A stretch of DNA of 64,000 bases from Parascedosporium putredinis. Lineage: Eukaryota; Ascomycota; Sordariomycetes; Microascales; Microascaceae. The notes under the pieces are model-generated. The model saw only the letters and a program-made list of their open reading frames with translations, did no database searches and was not told the origin of the DNA. The stretch covers positions 806,001-870,000 of the forward strand of contig CASHTG010000011.1 of NCBI GenBank assembly GCA_949357655.1. The letters are read 5' to 3'. The position numbers were made by a program, and so were the translations under genes. Shown here one piece after another: positions 46,738 through 59,798 of this stretch; position 1 is the first letter of the stretch, and every line of letters starts with the position of its first letter.

Positions 46738-47913
46738 GGCGATGGATGGCGTGGGTTGGGCGGAAGAGGCAAGCAGGAGAGATAATGAACAATCAAAAGA
46801 GGAAGAGGGTTAGGAATAAGGAGGATAAAATAGAATAAGTGATGATGAAGCTGCTGGGGGAAAATGGAGCCAATACTGATCCAAATTACACTTGTATTAT
46901 CCTTGCTGAGATGGTGGATGGATGATGAAGAAGGGAAGCAATTTTGATTAAGCCAAGATTGAAAGGAAACAAAAGAAAGAGGGAGAGGACCCAGCCTCTA
47001 TTGGAAGAGGACTAAGCCTGACCTAATTGCCTTGAAGATCGCGATCCTCACTGAAGTGGGCTTTTGCGATGGAGGAGGTGAGGTTGATGATGAGACGCGG
47101 ATAAGCTTCAAATACATGTGGATGCAGGTATGAGGCTCAAAAAGAACATAGGTTGAACAAGGTGGCTGGGCTGGGGTTGAACACACCACACTAATAAGAC
47201 ACATTAGGAGAAAGGCTTTAAAGACTCCCACTATCCAGAGGACCTAAACAGCCACATAGTGAAAGAAAATATCATTGATTTAAAGTGGAAATAGTACTAT
47301 CTTGGAATCCATCTACTTTTGAATTGAGATATCAGTCGGATCTTTGAGCTATTGCTTTTTGTTTCCAAGTTCTAATTCGTCCTGCTTTATCCATCGGTCG
47401 CTTCCCCGCTTTGCGACACCATTCCATCCGCACCGAGCCCGCAAAGCCGGCCAACGGACGACGAGCAGGTGGCCAACGGGACATTCTTTCAAGATGCTCA
47501 GTGTGGAAATTCGTCAAGGGAAACTTGTACAGTTCGATCCATCTAGGTAGGCTCAGTCTCAGGACATCCGTCTAGATCGCGGTTCAGCACACACGCGGAG
47601 AGCCTCGCATTTGGGAAAGAGGCGATCCAGTCACTCCAAAAGATTGTTCGACTTGATAACTATGTATATTCTTATTCTTCTACTCGAGACGGATCCGTTT
47701 CCGGCCTGAATTCTCTCCCAACGTGGGTATCAAAAGATCTCGTCTTTTTATTCTGCTTCTCCGCGTGCTTTCCCCCTAGTAAAGGCCCATCTGTACAGCC
47801 CCCGCGATGGTCATGGCATCGCGGGTTGAAATGGAAACAAGCAAATAGTAAAAAAGTCAAGGGACGGGCCATTGTTGGGCGACCCTTTGACTCTCTTTTA
47901 TTGCCTTGCCTCT
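46738..47913. other. intergenic region
   Basis: Upstream side of the GH18 gene and 3' flank of the JIP5 gene. No supported gene. Confidence 0.6.
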
Positions 47914-49397
47914 TTAATCCAAACCATCAAATTTGAGCACCCCATGCGCCCCCATCGGCCCTAACCGCGCCGCAATCGCCTCTCGCCTCTTCCGCTGCTT
48001 CTCTTGCCTCTCGCGCTCCCTCTCGTCAGCCGAGTCGTCGTCCGAGTCATCCGAGTCGTCGCTGCTTTCTTCCCTCGCCCGCTTCTTCTTATTCTTGGCG
48101 GCTTTGCCATTATCCGACGAGTCATCTCCCTCTTCTTCATCATCGTCATCGCCGTCATCGTCGTCATCATCATCATCGCTCTCGCTGCCATCTTCTTCAT
48201 CCTCATCCTCATCGTCCGAGTCGGCAATCTGCAGCTCCGTCAAGTCCTCCCAAATCTTGACAATCGAGCCACCCGCCGTGATCATGCGGCCGTAGCAGTC
48301 GAAATCTATCGCGATGGCCCCTTCCTGGTCATCGTGCCTCAACGTGGCCGTGATATCCACCTCTCTCTTTATCAGATCCACGAGCCTTAGGCTGCCGTCG
48401 CCCACCGCCGCGAACAGCTTCTTCCCGTACCCCGCCTCCTCGGGGATCAGCGCCACCGCGTCGATGCTGTCTCCACCCCCGCGACCCGTATCCACAATCA
48501 CCCGCTCCTGCTGGTCGTCCCACGAGCCCCGGTCCCACATGGTCAGCACCCTGTGCTGCCTCCGACAGCTACGATGCCCCGGTTGGTACTCTTCTTCGGC
48601 CCAATCCCCGCCACGTATGTCGCGCACAGCAGGTCATCTTCCTGGTCGTCTGATCGCACCAACGTCCCTGACCGTATATCCGTCACCGCTAGCGTAGTCC
48701 CGCCCGTCGTCACCCACTGCTTCGGGAACACGCTCGCCCCATCACCACCACCGCCCTTCTCCGTCGCCGCCTTGGGCGGCAGCGGCACAATGGAGGAGAT
48801 GTAGTCCGTGTGCGGGAAGCTCGTCCGCGCCGCCTTGCCTGCTAGGCCGTCCTGCCGGAGATCGAAGATGTGCAGCGCGCCGGCGTCCGTTCCGAGGAGG
48901 ATATGCTGCGGGTCGATGGCGTGGAGGATCGAAGGCGCGTCTTCTTGGTTTGCAAACTTGGGCACTAATACCTTGGAGGCTACTCGTCCAGAGCTCGACG
49001 AAAAATGCTTCACAATGCCGTCGCTTCCTGCGGAGAACATGACTATACATATGGAGAAAAAGAATCTGGTTAGCGAGCACGTTTCCCTCCTGGGGCAAAC
49101 CTTCTTAAAAAAAGGAAGCTACCTACAGTCACCGTCCGGGGAATACGTCAACGCCCTACAGCTCCGCTTATGTCTCTTGGTCTCCCAAATCGTGTCAATC
49201 GTCGCCCGTCCATCGGACAAGATGCTCGTCTCCGCATCATCCTCTGACACGCTCGAGCCTCCGCCCGTCGTCGGTGGCAGCCGAAAGCACTTCACCCGGC
49301 CATTGAACAGGCCCACGGCCACGAGCGGCTCCGTAGGGTGTACCGCCTGCGCAAAGACATCGCCGGAGAGCGGAAGACTGCACACGCTCTCAAACAT
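47914..49397 (-). CDS. JIP5: WD-repeat protein JIP5, ribosome biogenesis (one frame break)
   Basis: Nucleolar WD40 protein of 60S ribosome biogenesis. It begins MFESVCSLPLSGDVFAQAVH, the family's characteristic start, which fixes the ATG at 49397. Exons are 49397-49127 and 49042-47914. WD-like blades follow: SAGSDGIVKHF, LLGTDAGALHIFDLR, GTTLAVTDIRSG, LFAAVGDGSLRLVDL and MITAGGSIVKIWED. The C-terminal third is very acidic (runs of Asp and Glu) followed by a Lys/Arg stretch, as in JIP5. The frame breaks at the C-run 48549-48551. One added base gives VGGSTGVLTMWDRGSWDDQQ, which matches the family segment before the acidic tail, and makes 466 residues with correct intron phase. Confidence 0.9.
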
Positions 49398-50262
49398 GGT
49401 TGTTTTTCCCCGCGCTGTCGAGGGGAGTCGTTGTGTTGGCGGGCGGGGAAAAAATGACAATGGGTTAGAGAGAGAGTGAGAAGAAGAAAAAAAGAAGAGG
49501 AGATTCTAGACCGTATCTGGGGAGGACCTCGATTGACGAATTGAACCGGACAGTGAGTAGCGTAGAGGGGCCTGAAAAGCTAAGCTAGAAGCTGGTTTCG
49601 CCAGAGAGGAAGAGCACTCAGGAAGGAAGGCGGTTCAATTTGGCTACGAGCTGTCATTCTGGCCTCGAGCAGGGCGGGCTGCGCTGGATGCGCTGGCTGC
49701 GGTCTGGAAAAATTATTGCCGGCTTATCGATAAGCACTGATAACGATAAGGGCAAAATGGATGGGCTCTCCTCGTCTCTGTTCCCCAGCGAAATGCAGGA
49801 ACGACCTGGCCCACCCTGCAGAGCGAGGGTTAAGTGGGGCAAGCAAGACATTGATCTCTGAGAGCATTCGATACGTCCCTTCTCCTCTCCGTTGGGTAAA
49901 GGAAGTTGACGCGGGGCGTAAATAGACGGACAAAAGTCAAGAAAAAGGAGTTGCTGACCACATATATTCTCTACTTCCCCAGTTCAATACAAGTATTGTA
50001 CATCTATTATCTTTCCCGGTGTGGAGAAAGTACGAAACAAAGAAATGAAGAAAACTACCACTCCTGCCCAACCCACACAACACAAACCAAACGTGCACCT
50101 ATTCAGGAATGCGACGGGCACCAAGTTATTCGCTGCAACCCTTTGTGCAGTGAAATGCGTAGCTTAAACAATGCTATGAAACCGGAACGCGACGAGATAA
50201 AAGAAAGAAGAAGAGAATGCAAGGGAGCGAGCCCATCGAACATCCGTTGCTAGCCCGACCTC
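49398..50262. other. intergenic region
   Basis: Upstream side of JIP5 and 3' flank of RPN2. No gene seen. Confidence 0.6.
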
Positions 50263-53200
50263 TTATTCTTCCTCCTCCTCATCATCCGTGTAGTAGTTGA
50301 ACTCCCTGGGGACGGTGGCTTCCTCATCTCCCTCGCCATCCTCGTCCACCGCGGTCAACACGCCCGCAGCCGCTGCTGCACCGCTGCCAGGCTCTGCGGC
50401 ACCAGCAGCGTCCGACGAACCACCCGCACCAGCGCCATCACGGGACGGCCGGAAGAGGTTGTTGAGTTCGCGGAGGGTTAGGTCACCGCCCGCCTGGCGC
50501 TGTAGAGCGTCGATGAAGGGGTTGCTCGCGCCGAGGCTAGAGCGACCTCCACGAGCCCCACCGCCACCCGTGGGGGCAACAGGAGCGCGCTCCGTCGTTA
50601 CTTTCTTGAGCTTCTCCTCAACGAGGGCCTTGGGCTCGTCAGGGCGAGTGTCGTGCAGGAGAATGGGACCACCAGTAGGCTTTGAGGAAAAAGTAGAGTT
50701 AGCGCACGATCAAGGCGACAGTAGATGAAGGGTGGGGGGTGAGTAGGCGTCAGGAAAAGGAAAGCAATAAAAAAAGAACGTACCTTCTTGACGGGCTTAT
50801 ACCTGCCGGAAGGGAAGCTGATGTACTTCAGCTGCCCTGGCAACACCCTCGACATATTGTCCATATCGTAGCCCACCTTCTCCTTCTCTGCCTTCTTCTT
50901 CGAATCAGGAGCGGCCGCCTCGCCATCCTTCTTCTCATCCTTGGACTCATCCTTCTTCTCCTTTTCGTCCTTCTTGTCCTTCTCCTCATCAACATCCATC
51001 TTTTCGCTAGATTCGCCTCCGGCAGCGCCTGTGGCCTTGGTAGCGGGGATGTCAAGATCCATGCTCTCCCGCCTCATCGCCCTCTCCTTCCTCTGAGCGC
51101 GCCTCTTGGCATGCGCCGTGGTGGAGAGGATGGCCGTAGCGATGAGCGCGGGCCCCTCCTCGGCCTTTGCCTCCTGCTCGGGTGGGTAATCAAAGAGGCT
51201 GGGGCGGGTCGCCGAGTAGAACTTGGTGTCGGGAATCTCCAGATCGTGGTCGAGACCAATGATGGATGTGGGAGAGAAGCTGAGTGACAGGAAGTGGGTG
51301 AAGGGGAACCAGTACCAGTACTGGGTAAATACAGCCATACCGACAATACCCGCCATGTTGAGATTACCGGTCTGGGTTTGGAGGCCAATAGTGCAGTTGC
51401 GGCCGCCAGCGTCGATGATGCCGAGGGCGAGGGCTGCACCGAACTTGGTCATGGCGTCCTCGTGGCGGTCGCCAACGACCTTCTTCAGCGTCTTTCGGAT
51501 TGCGCCGACCTTGGGGTTCATTGCCTCGTTTTGCTGAACCATGATCATCGATAGTGCAATCAGAGCACCCTGCCTGACAAAATCGGTCGGGTCCTTCATC
51601 ATGGGCTCGAGCAGGTCAATGGCCTCATCTAGGCCGGTACCCGCACACGAGATACCGAGGGCCATGGCCGAACCGTAGCGAACGTGGGGGTTGTACGACT
51701 CGGAGAGGAGCTCGACCATGCGAGGCACGCTGCCGGGCTTCCTGAAGAGGATGAAGCCAAGACTCATCACCGCAATTCGTCGCACATCATCGCTCACGTC
51801 GCTCACCGCCACGTGCAGAAGCTTGCGGACGGCCTTGTTGCTACCCGTGCCGCAGTAGGCGAGGGCAACAGTCATGATGCCACCATATCGGAGGGTTGGG
51901 TCGGGGTCATTGAGGAGGCCCTCAATCATGACGTCGGCGCCCTCCTGGCGGCCGTACATGATGAGAGCCATACCAATGGCGATGCCTCGCACGATCTTCT
52001 CGTGCGTCGTGTCGCGGGCGTAGCTGAGCATCGTCTGAATGGCCGATACGTTGCCGGTGCCCAACATGATGAGACCCATGGCGAGACCGACAGCCTCACC
52101 GTTGAGGGCGGAGTCGGTGAATAGGACGTTCTTGAGGTGGTCAAAGATCTCCTCAGAGCCCGTCGCCATACCCGCGATACCAAGACCGAGAGCACCACCA
52201 TGCTGAATGACCTCCTCCTCAGCCTGGATGAACTTGGTCTTAAGATACTCGAGGGCACCAGCACCGTGGTTGGCGTGGATGAGACCATAGGCATAGAGCG
52301 CACCGCCACGGCTGAAGATGGAACCACCATTGGGGCCTCCTTCGCGAGGCAGGTAGGGTTCGAGAAGCTTGCGGGCTTGGCTCAAGTTTCCACGGTGGAT
52401 AACACCGAGGGCGGCGGTGGCCGTGAACTTGGACCAGTTGACAGCCTTGCCGAGCCATTCAAGGTTGTCGCGGAAGAACTTGTCATTCGTCGTGCCCTGG
52501 TTCATGAAAGCGTTGCAGAAGGTCAGGGCGGTATGGAAGATGGAGTTGCGTCCTTCTAGGCTGTCGCGAACCTTGTTGAGGATGCTGAGATCGGTGTGGT
52601 TGTTGCGGTAGAGGAACTCGAGGTTGAGTTGAATCGTCTTGCTGCCGGTAAGGATGGATCGAATGTTCTTGTACGCCTTGGCCAAGTTCTCGGGGAGATC
52701 CTCAACGTCAGCGGAAGAGCTGTCCTGGGCGTCCTCGGACAGTAGGGGCTCGCTCTCGGCGGCCGCCTCGTCTACGACGCTCGCCTGGTTGGGCTTAGGC
52801 TTGACCTCGCCGCTAGGCAGGGACTTGATAACCTTGCCAAGGAACTCTTGCGTGCTATTATCGTAGAGGTCAAAAGCGATTTGGTAAGCATTGGCCACGG
52901 ACACCTTGTCGTCTTGTTCAACGAGCGTCCGGAGGAGCGTAGATGCCTCCTCGTCAGCGTCGAGGTAGACGACGCACTTGGCGATGGCGAAATAATCCGG
53001 GTTAGGGATGTCGTTGAGAAGCTCAAGAATGAGGCGAAGTATCTCAGTACGCCAGCTCCTCTCCTGAACGATATCTAGGCAGATGCTAAGGGCATAATCC
53101 ATCAACTCTTCGGCTGAGGTGGCGGCATCCCCGCTAGAGTCCTCCTTGGCGCGCTTGATGACGCGCTGAAGGACGTCCAGCTTCTTGGCCTCAACAGCGA

Positions 53201-54009
53201 TCCCCACTACTTGACGGTATTTCTTTGCTTCAAACAGTTGGAGAATAGCCGTTCTATCACGCCCTCTAGTGCTTCTCGAGTACCTCGATCGGATATTTGC
53301 GCGATAGAGCCAAGGCGACCTATCTTTCCGATTGGCTGGAAAGAGGGCTCTAGCATGGCATTGTCCACAGATGCCCGAGAGAGCAGCGACCTTGGGGGAA
53401 GAGTTGTCTGGGAGAAAGGGGTCGTGGGCGAGATGATGGAAGAGCCATCGGCACCGGTGAAGGTATCCGCAAGGAGAGGGAGGCTGGTATCCACTCGCGA
53501 GGACTTGGGGACATGCTCGGAGGCGTTGACCGCGATGTACTGATCGATGCACTTTGAGATGATGGTCTCCTCGAACTCGCCGGGTGCGTCGAGCTTGAAG
53601 AGGTCACCGGCGGCAAGCGCAAAGTTCATGCTGTCATTATACGCTTGGAGGTGATAGTAGACTTTGGAAAGGACAAGCGCTGCTAGTTGGCGTTCGGGAA
53701 AGGTCTCGTCTTCATAAATCGCCTCACTATAGACATGGGTGGAAAGCCAAAAGTTAGTTGCAAGGAACGCAAAATACGTCGTTTCAGTGCACCGAAAGCG
53801 CAATAGACATGGCTGCGGGTTTCGGGTACCGTCCAAACCCAAGCGAAACGCAATATTTTCCCTACTTACATATCGCTCAGAGACCCAGCAACCTCTGTCC
53901 AAACAGTGTCAACATCATCGTTGAGGGTCTGGAGGGCGTAGACCTTGAGTTCAGGCTCCTCATCGGCGAGAAAGGCAAGGACGCCTGTGGCGGAGACGAG
54001 GCCCGGCAT
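50263..54009 (-). CDS. RPN2: 26S proteasome regulatory subunit RPN2 (one frame break)
   Basis: Largest non-ATPase subunit of the proteasome 19S base, a scaffold built on PC (proteasome/cyclosome) repeats. Exons are 54009-53870, 53726-50784 and 50679-50263. The start MPGLVSATGVLAFLADEEPE is typical. The central toroid shows repeated Gly-Ala helix pairs (HGGALGLGIAGMATGSEEIF, RYGGIMTVALAYCGTGSN, RYGSAMALGISCAGTGLD, GAALALGIIDAGGRN). Then comes a long KEKE stretch of alternating Lys and Glu/Asp after KMDVDEEKDKKDEKE. The end is FNYYTDDEEEE. The frame breaks once near 53220-53226, where one added A in an A-run joins FSNCLKQR to KYRQVVGIAVEAKKLD. With it all phases agree and the length is 1166 residues, somewhat long because of the KEKE and Ala/Gly-rich C-terminal segments. 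The gene is very probably essential, so the break is unlikely to be real. Confidence 0.95.
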
Positions 54010-56692
54010 TGTGAATTTTGCCTCAAGGCAGGAAATAGAGATGAAGGGGGATTCTGATGAGATTTTGGCACGAGATAGAGCTGATGAACTGATGCTCCTT
54101 TATCGACGATCGGGTTCGGCAAGAGCCTGGTTGTGTGGTCGAGACGCGGATGCCGACGAGAGGCGGTTTGTGATACGAAATTATTCTTTGACAAGGGGAA
54201 AAGAGAGGAAGTAGAATAGATTGAATCCGGCGCAAGCGTCGGTGGAGAAGTTGCCGATGGATGGAAGGGGGATGAGGATGTTGTGATGATGGTTGAGTGG
54301 GATAGGGTTGTGACAATGGGAGATGAGAAACAAGGCAATCTCTGAGCTGAGCGAGTCCACGTCAGGAACAGCTTGCCTGGAGGTGCCTCGCGCCTGCATG
54401 CAGCACTGGGCTTGCTTGACGCCTGGTGGCCAAAGCTTTTCCGGATTAAGTTCGGTCCGACAACACAACAAGACACAAAGCTCCTTGGCTTACCTGGCGT
54501 GGTGGCCTGCGTGGATGGGTGACTAAGCCAGACAAGGAAGCTGCGCCCTCCTCGTCTTGACACCTAGCTCTCAATTTGAGAAAGTAACTCAAACAGAGCT
54601 CCTTCTGTGTGCGTGCCCACACAGCATTACGTATGCTCCCCACAGGGGATGAAGGACGAGCGATGAACGACTCGGAAAAGCACGGCCGCGACATCTAAAA
54701 CATTGGAGAGTCCGCGGCAATTGAGAGAGTCCTTGCACCATGTGGATCAACGTTGCCGGACAGAGGGCATACGGACTTTTTTGTTTTTGATCCCTTTCCA
54801 ACCTTTTTAAAGGAAAGAGAGGTGCTTGCTCTGTTTTTTTTGGCCGACTCACCCTTCGCGCTTGGGTCTAGGTGTCTCGGCGTCAAAGGAGTATAAGTGT
54901 AAGATGGAGTGGATGGAGGGGCCTTTTGATGAGCTAGCTGGCTCCGCCGCAAAGAGCAATGAAGACACGTTGGGTTTTGGCACACAACGCGCGCACAAGC
55001 TTGCCCCGATGATGAGCAAAAATCGGAGGCTCTGTTTGCCATGGTCCCCTTCTCCTTTCCCATTTCCCATGAGAGCCTCTCGGTTCCAGTTTTTCGAGGA
55101 GTGGTTAGATTGATAGTCAATATATATTAGCCGTCTTTATCCTCCGACACATCTCAGCCTCGTCACACGTCGATATGCCCGGTTGATCTGGTTGCACGGG
55201 GGAAGATCGCTCAAACAGTATTGTTCTTTGGGAAGGCGTGTGTTTCGTACAGTGCCGAAGAGTGGACAAGAGGTAGATGCTTGGGCGCCATTAACAATTT
55301 CCGACCCATGATAGGTAGCAAAAGTAAATTAGCTGTGTGTCACAAGTACATAATTTTACAAAGTCTCCGATGTTCCATTTGAAAATACGACCTGTGCCCT
55401 TACACAGTGCAATGAAATAGCCAACCCGTTTCGCACTGATCCTTAGGTAAAAGGAGAGAAAAAGAATTCGCAGTGAAAAATCCGACTGAAAATTGAGATT
55501 TGAAGCAACGAGAGAGCAGCCAGAGGAAAGAAAAAAAGAAGCAAGAAAAAGGAAGGAAACCTTGCGTAACTCTCATCATCGCGACGCATATTAGGCCAGC
55601 CCGATTTACGCCAAACCGTCGGGCCCGGAACCCGATCTAATTGATGCTTGCAATATTTTGAAGAAGCCTGGCCGTTGAGAATTCTCTCTTCATTTCCACA
55701 CACTCTGGATTTGGAGTCGCGTTTGTCCTTGGGCCAGTTGGTTTTCCCTGGAACCGAAGCAAGTTGAGGACAGGCCAACCACCAAAAGCATTGCTTCCAG
55801 CACGCACACGCACACGGCTGCTCCATGCGCTCGGGAACAGGTTGCAACATTCCTCACTGAAGAAAAACCTCCCACCCCCGGTAAAAAAAAAAAAATTATT
55901 ACCAGATCGCCCATCCCAACACAATCGTGCCCTCCCCTTCTATCGCATCGTCGCCAAAACGTCTGTCCGCACGAATTCCATCACCTAATCATTCGCCCAA
56001 CGCATTTTCGTGCCCTTGCGCCATCAAGAAGCGCTCATTCGGCCTAGGTTGTGTTGTCTGTTTGTACCTCCGCCGGGACGGCTGCCTTGAACGACGGCCG
56101 CAATCGCAAAATCTAAAAACGAGACTCCCGGTTCTATGCTCGACGCCCAAGCCGCGTCATGACCACGAGCTCTCACCGTTTGCTGCGCAACAACTCGAGC
56201 CCAAAGCCGGACTCAGTTGTCGCGTATTAATTCAAGAACCATCACGTTCGACTAATTTTTCCCTCCTCTCCCTACGGTAGCGAAGGGCGACGCGATATTG
56301 AGCTTTGTTGCATGACGATTTGGGCAAGCTTGTTCCCTGATATCTACCAACCTCCTTATCACACTCAACGAAGTTACCTCTCCCAGGCTTCCAACACCTA
56401 ACGCCCCCGACCAGAGGCAAAAAGGCCTTGCACTTTCGATATAAATAGCGAGCGAATCTTTTTTGTCCACTTGGCGCTTTTTTTCGGGTTCCCCTCTTAT
56501 TTAATCACGACCAATCGATTAGAGCTTTTATGCTGCAAAGCACGACGACGCGGCGCCATCGCGAGACGAAGCACCACACAAGGCGCAACCATTGAACACC
56601 ACCCTCGGGCGATCGCATCTCGAGCTGGGCCAGGCCCATTTTATCAAGCGCAGGCAGGGCGATGACTTGAAATTTCCCAGAAACACGACACA
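54010..56692. other. divergent intergenic region between RPN2 and CET1
   Basis: 2.7 kb between two divergently transcribed housekeeping genes. No supported gene. It contains a C-rich then A12 stretch near 55870-55895. Short ORFs have no recognisable content. Promoters of both genes must lie here, but I cannot name their elements. Confidence 0.55.
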
Positions 56693-59600
56693 ATGGATCT
56701 CCGAGGCATATTAAACACGTCAGACGGTGGCGACCGCTCCAAGCGGCAACCACCACGTCCACCACAACCACAACCCCAACTCCAACAACCACCGCCTCCC
56801 CAGTACCAGCATATGGCGCAATCTCCCTCAACGCCATCTCAACAGAAGCCACCTTTTCAATATGATTATCCGCATCCTCACCAATCTCCGGGCAAACACC
56901 CAGAGTACCCCCAGCCACCCCAAAGGCAGCAATCGATGCCCTATCCGGCCCAGTCGCCTTATCAGTCTCCCGCGCCGTACCCTGCCCGACCCGCCCCTCC
57001 GTCACTCCAGGATCCGCAATATGCCAATGTGCAGTCCCCGTCGCTACGCCGATGTCCGGGCCGAACCCGTTTAATCGTGCGTCATCCACACCGTTGGCTA
57101 ACGGTCCTCCCGGGGCGGGAGGTAGCTACTTTCCGGCCCCGGCCAACGAACACCGACAGAGATGCAGAGTCCCATCCAACAGCATCAACAGTACCCACCT
57201 CCTAATGCATATACCGGTCATCGAGACGGTTTCCAACCTGGGGGCCCGTACCGGGACCTCACGGTCCAGGTGGGCCCTACCGTCAACAGCAATCGCCTAT
57301 CCTACAAACACCCTCAACCCCGGGCGCTCCTTCCTCGGCCTCACATCCCTATCCCCACCAGCGGTCTCAGTCAACTCATTCTGTCACCAACACATCCACG
57401 CCAACTTCTGCCCATAGCCAGCATCCCCCTACGGAGGCTCTTTTCATCAGCAACAACAGCCGGCTCCCCATCAACAACCCCAACAAAGAAGCCCGGCACC
57501 CACCAACAGGCCGCCGATACCTTTCAACAGGCAACATTCTCAGCCCCCTCCCCATCCTGCCCCGCCGCCTCATCGACAATCGTCAGACATGTCGAATTTT
57601 GCACATCCTCCCAGCCCGAGCGTCCAACGCATGTCGTCGGTCGGCCCTCCCCCATCTCGCTTCCCCAACAGCCTCAGCAGCAGAAGCAGCATCAACCCCC
57701 ACCTCAGCAACAGCAGCAACAGGCGCCGCCACCTCACCCACATCAGCAGCAACAGCCAGCTCCCCTCCGCCACCGCCGCCCCATCAACCCCAAGTGCACA
57801 GTTCTCCCGCGCCGCCTACGCCCATGTCGGGGGTGATAACGAACAGGATCCCAAGCGCACATACTTCACCTATCCAGCAAGCTAGGAAGTCCGTCGAACG
57901 TCCCAGTCCAAGAGCGACCGTGATCCCAGCGTGAGCGTAAGCCCCAAGACGCACGTCAACAACAAGATCCAAAACAACCACATGATGGCTCTCCCTTCTT
58001 CTGAACCCCCGGCACGTGGCGGTGCCCGCCAGAACGGACCCCGTTACGACGCCCGCGAAGCGCAAGATGGAGGACAGGGATACGGATGACGACTCGGATC
58101 GGAGAGAGGTTCGCCAACGTCAGGGCGACGTTGTGGCGAACGGCAAATCTGTGCCCGTGACGCCACGACAACCACCGACAAGCAGGAGCAATTCTTCCGG
58201 CGCTGTCGGGTCTTCCGGACCGATGTCGAGCGGCGGTCCCAGGGCCTCAGCGTCCCCAACGATGGAGAAGAAGAAGAATCCCAAGCGCAAGGTGTACAGC
58301 GAACCGCCAGTCTGGGCCCAGACTTTCAAGAACCACCAAAAGCTGCGACACGCCAATTTCGAGTTCCCGAAGCGGAAACCCACCTCACAGCCCCCATCTC
58401 TGAACGGGCGGGCGCCTAGTTTCATAGCAGAACATAAGAGCCGGAACACGTCGCCAGAGGTAGTCAGGCCCCCGGGCAACACCCAACAAAATGCCCCAGT
58501 CGCCCAACCCGGGCCTCCTGCCCCCGTGACCGCGGTACCGCCTCCATCTGACTCCAAGGCGGAAATGACGGCTATACTGGGACCGTGGGAACCGACGATT
58601 GCCAATGTCAAGCCGATTGACGAACTCAACAAGGCCGTGGCGGACTTTTTGTTCCTCAACGTGATCAATAATCAGGATGCTGTGGAGATTGCGAGTCTCG
58701 GAATCGCGTTCGAGATTGAGGCCAAGCTAGGGACGATCATTGATAAGGACACCAACGAGCGGGTGGCGTATATGGTTGCGTCGGAGTGTCTGCTGCAAGA
58801 CCGGGGACAGCTCGCTTTCCGCAGCAGCATGACAGAGGTACGTACAATTTAACGATGGAATAAGGCGATATTTTTGGCCTGTGACAGTTCACCACTGTCT
58901 TGTACCCTTGCCCACAATTTACAATTGAACCGAGCTAACTATGGTGGCTTCTCTAGGCTCAGCACAAAGGTCTCAACGACTACCTCAACCGCATGGTCAT
59001 CGAGGCCGACCCCCGGAACCCCGCCCCCGGCGCGGCGGCGCGCGTGCAGGTGCACTATAAACACCGGCGGGAGGAGGACTGCTACTTTGAGCTGCCGCCC
59101 CAGCTACGCGACACGCTGCCCGGCTGCGTGCGCGCGCTCATGCGACCGCGGCACACGCCCAAGGTGCGGGTGACGTACGAACAGCGCTCGCGCAAGGTGG
59201 TGGCCACGATTGTCAAGGTGCGCGTCGCCGACCTCAACATCCACATGCCCAACTCGCCTCTCGACTGCCGCATCAGCATCAACCTCGAAATGGATTGGCC
59301 TGGCCCCGTCGAGGAGCTGGAGCAGATTGGCGGCGGGGGGACAGGGGATCTCCTCCGAGGCAAAAGGATCGACTGAGCTACGCGCAGGGAAGCATACAAG
59401 TGGACTTGACCCAGGTGACGACGCCAATGTCCGGTCACAGCGTAAGTTGTCCCTTTTCTTTTTTTTTTTTCACCACCTTCTCTCTTTCTTTCTACTCTAC
59501 CTATTTTGCATTTGATCTTCGATCCTTTTTCTCCCCGACCGGAACCACGCCCCATCATGGCTTTGTCTTCGTTTCGTTGATGATTTGGCGCTCCAACTAA

Positions 59601-59798
59601 CGCGATTGATTCTCTTTAGGCCCCCAGCGCAAGGAACACGAGCTTGAGATCGAGCTCGAGGCTAGCACCGTTCTCGAACAAGGCCGACGCATCATGGCCC
59701 ACGAACCGCACAAATACCCAGAGCTCATCGAATCCTTTGTCGACAATATCCGACTCCTCTCCCGCAAGACTGGCGAGTTTGTCGGCGAGAGGCGGTAG
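56693..59798 (+). CDS. CET1: mRNA 5'-triphosphatase, capping enzyme beta subunit (several frame breaks)
   Basis: Metal-dependent RNA triphosphatase that removes the gamma phosphate from new mRNA 5' ends in the nucleus, first step of capping. The start MDLRGILNTSDGG is typical of fungal members. About 450 Pro/Gln/Ser-rich residues follow, broken across all three frames several times in exon 1 (57040-58010). The catalytic tunnel domain is clear: WEPTIANVKPIDELNKAVAD, VEIASLGIAFEIEAKLGTII (first Glu-rich metal strand), MVIEADP, VRVTYEQRSRKVVATIVKVR, LDCRISINLEMDWPGP and KEHELEIELEAS (second metal strand). Introns are 58838-58956 and 59442-59619. Breaks are also at G6 59335-59340 and C5 59621-59625, one base each. 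The correct reading gives RQKDRLSYAQGSIQVDLTQV between them. Only the exon 2-3 phases were checked fully; exon 1 needs a multiple of three added. Confidence 0.88.

Noticed and set aside
47510..47550. B-box-like GTTCGATCC on the plus strand
   Set aside because: Flanks do not form a T-stem and no cloverleaf can be drawn.
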